A DNA stretch of 5,590 nt from Pseudomonadaceae bacterium UBA5811 (GTDB lineage Bacteria; Pseudomonadota; Gammaproteobacteria; Pseudomonadales; Pseudomonadaceae): contig DIDB01000151.1 of assembly GCA_002417905.1 (NCBI GenBank), forward strand, positions 1 through 5,590. The letters run 5' to 3'. The position numbers and the translations under genes are program-made. Of the stretch, positions 5,563 to 5,590 are shown piece after piece. A model generated the notes under the pieces. It had not been told where the DNA came from. It searched no databases and worked only from the letters and a program-made list of their open reading frames with translations. Numbering within the stretch: position 1 is the stretch's first letter; each line of letters begins with the position of its first letter.

Positions 5563-5590
5563 GGTATTTCGGTAATGCCCCCTAAAAACC

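Overview
The window comes from a G+C-rich proteobacterium, most likely a gamma- or betaproteobacterium. The pointers are a close homologue of E. coli RlhA, a DUF3144 protein, a Lol-type lipoprotein and Shine-Dalgarno-led compact genes. No rRNA, tRNA, CRISPR, insertion sequence or phage gene was seen, so most of it reads as ordinary chromosome. A species cannot be named from the sequence alone.

Layout, left to right. The window opens inside a gene for a CAP/SCP (YkwD-like) domain protein (+ strand, 5' end probably outside). It is followed by a small two-helix membrane protein of 86 residues (+). Convergent with these is rlhA (-), the 23S rRNA C2501 hydroxylase. A 187-base divergent intergenic region separates rlhA from a two-gene + strand unit: a lipoprotein starting at TTG, then, 15 bases later, a zinc-dependent alcohol dehydrogenase ending in an intrinsic terminator. 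That terminator's T-run overlaps the stop codon of a convergent DUF3144 gene (-).

The right-hand 650 bases hold no confident gene. On the minus strand, reading toward the DUF3144 gene, they contain an A+T-rich island with a perfect 7-1-7 dyad, an RNA-like segment with mutually exclusive pairings, a textbook intrinsic terminator (GC stem, seven Ts), and a perfect 9-bp hairpin close to the start codon. This order (structured segment, terminator, gene) is what an attenuated leader or riboswitch looks like, but a free-standing small RNA or the end of a gene to the right would explain it too. At the far right, two overlapping minus-strand frames give conflicting coding signals: a signal-peptide-like start in one frame and better codon usage in the other. 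This suggests a doubtful small gene or a frameshifted remnant.

The genes do not form one pathway. They are separate housekeeping or envelope functions: rRNA modification, envelope proteins, alcohol/aldehyde redox and a small cytosolic protein of unknown role. The part that annotated families explain least is the 4938-5590 region.
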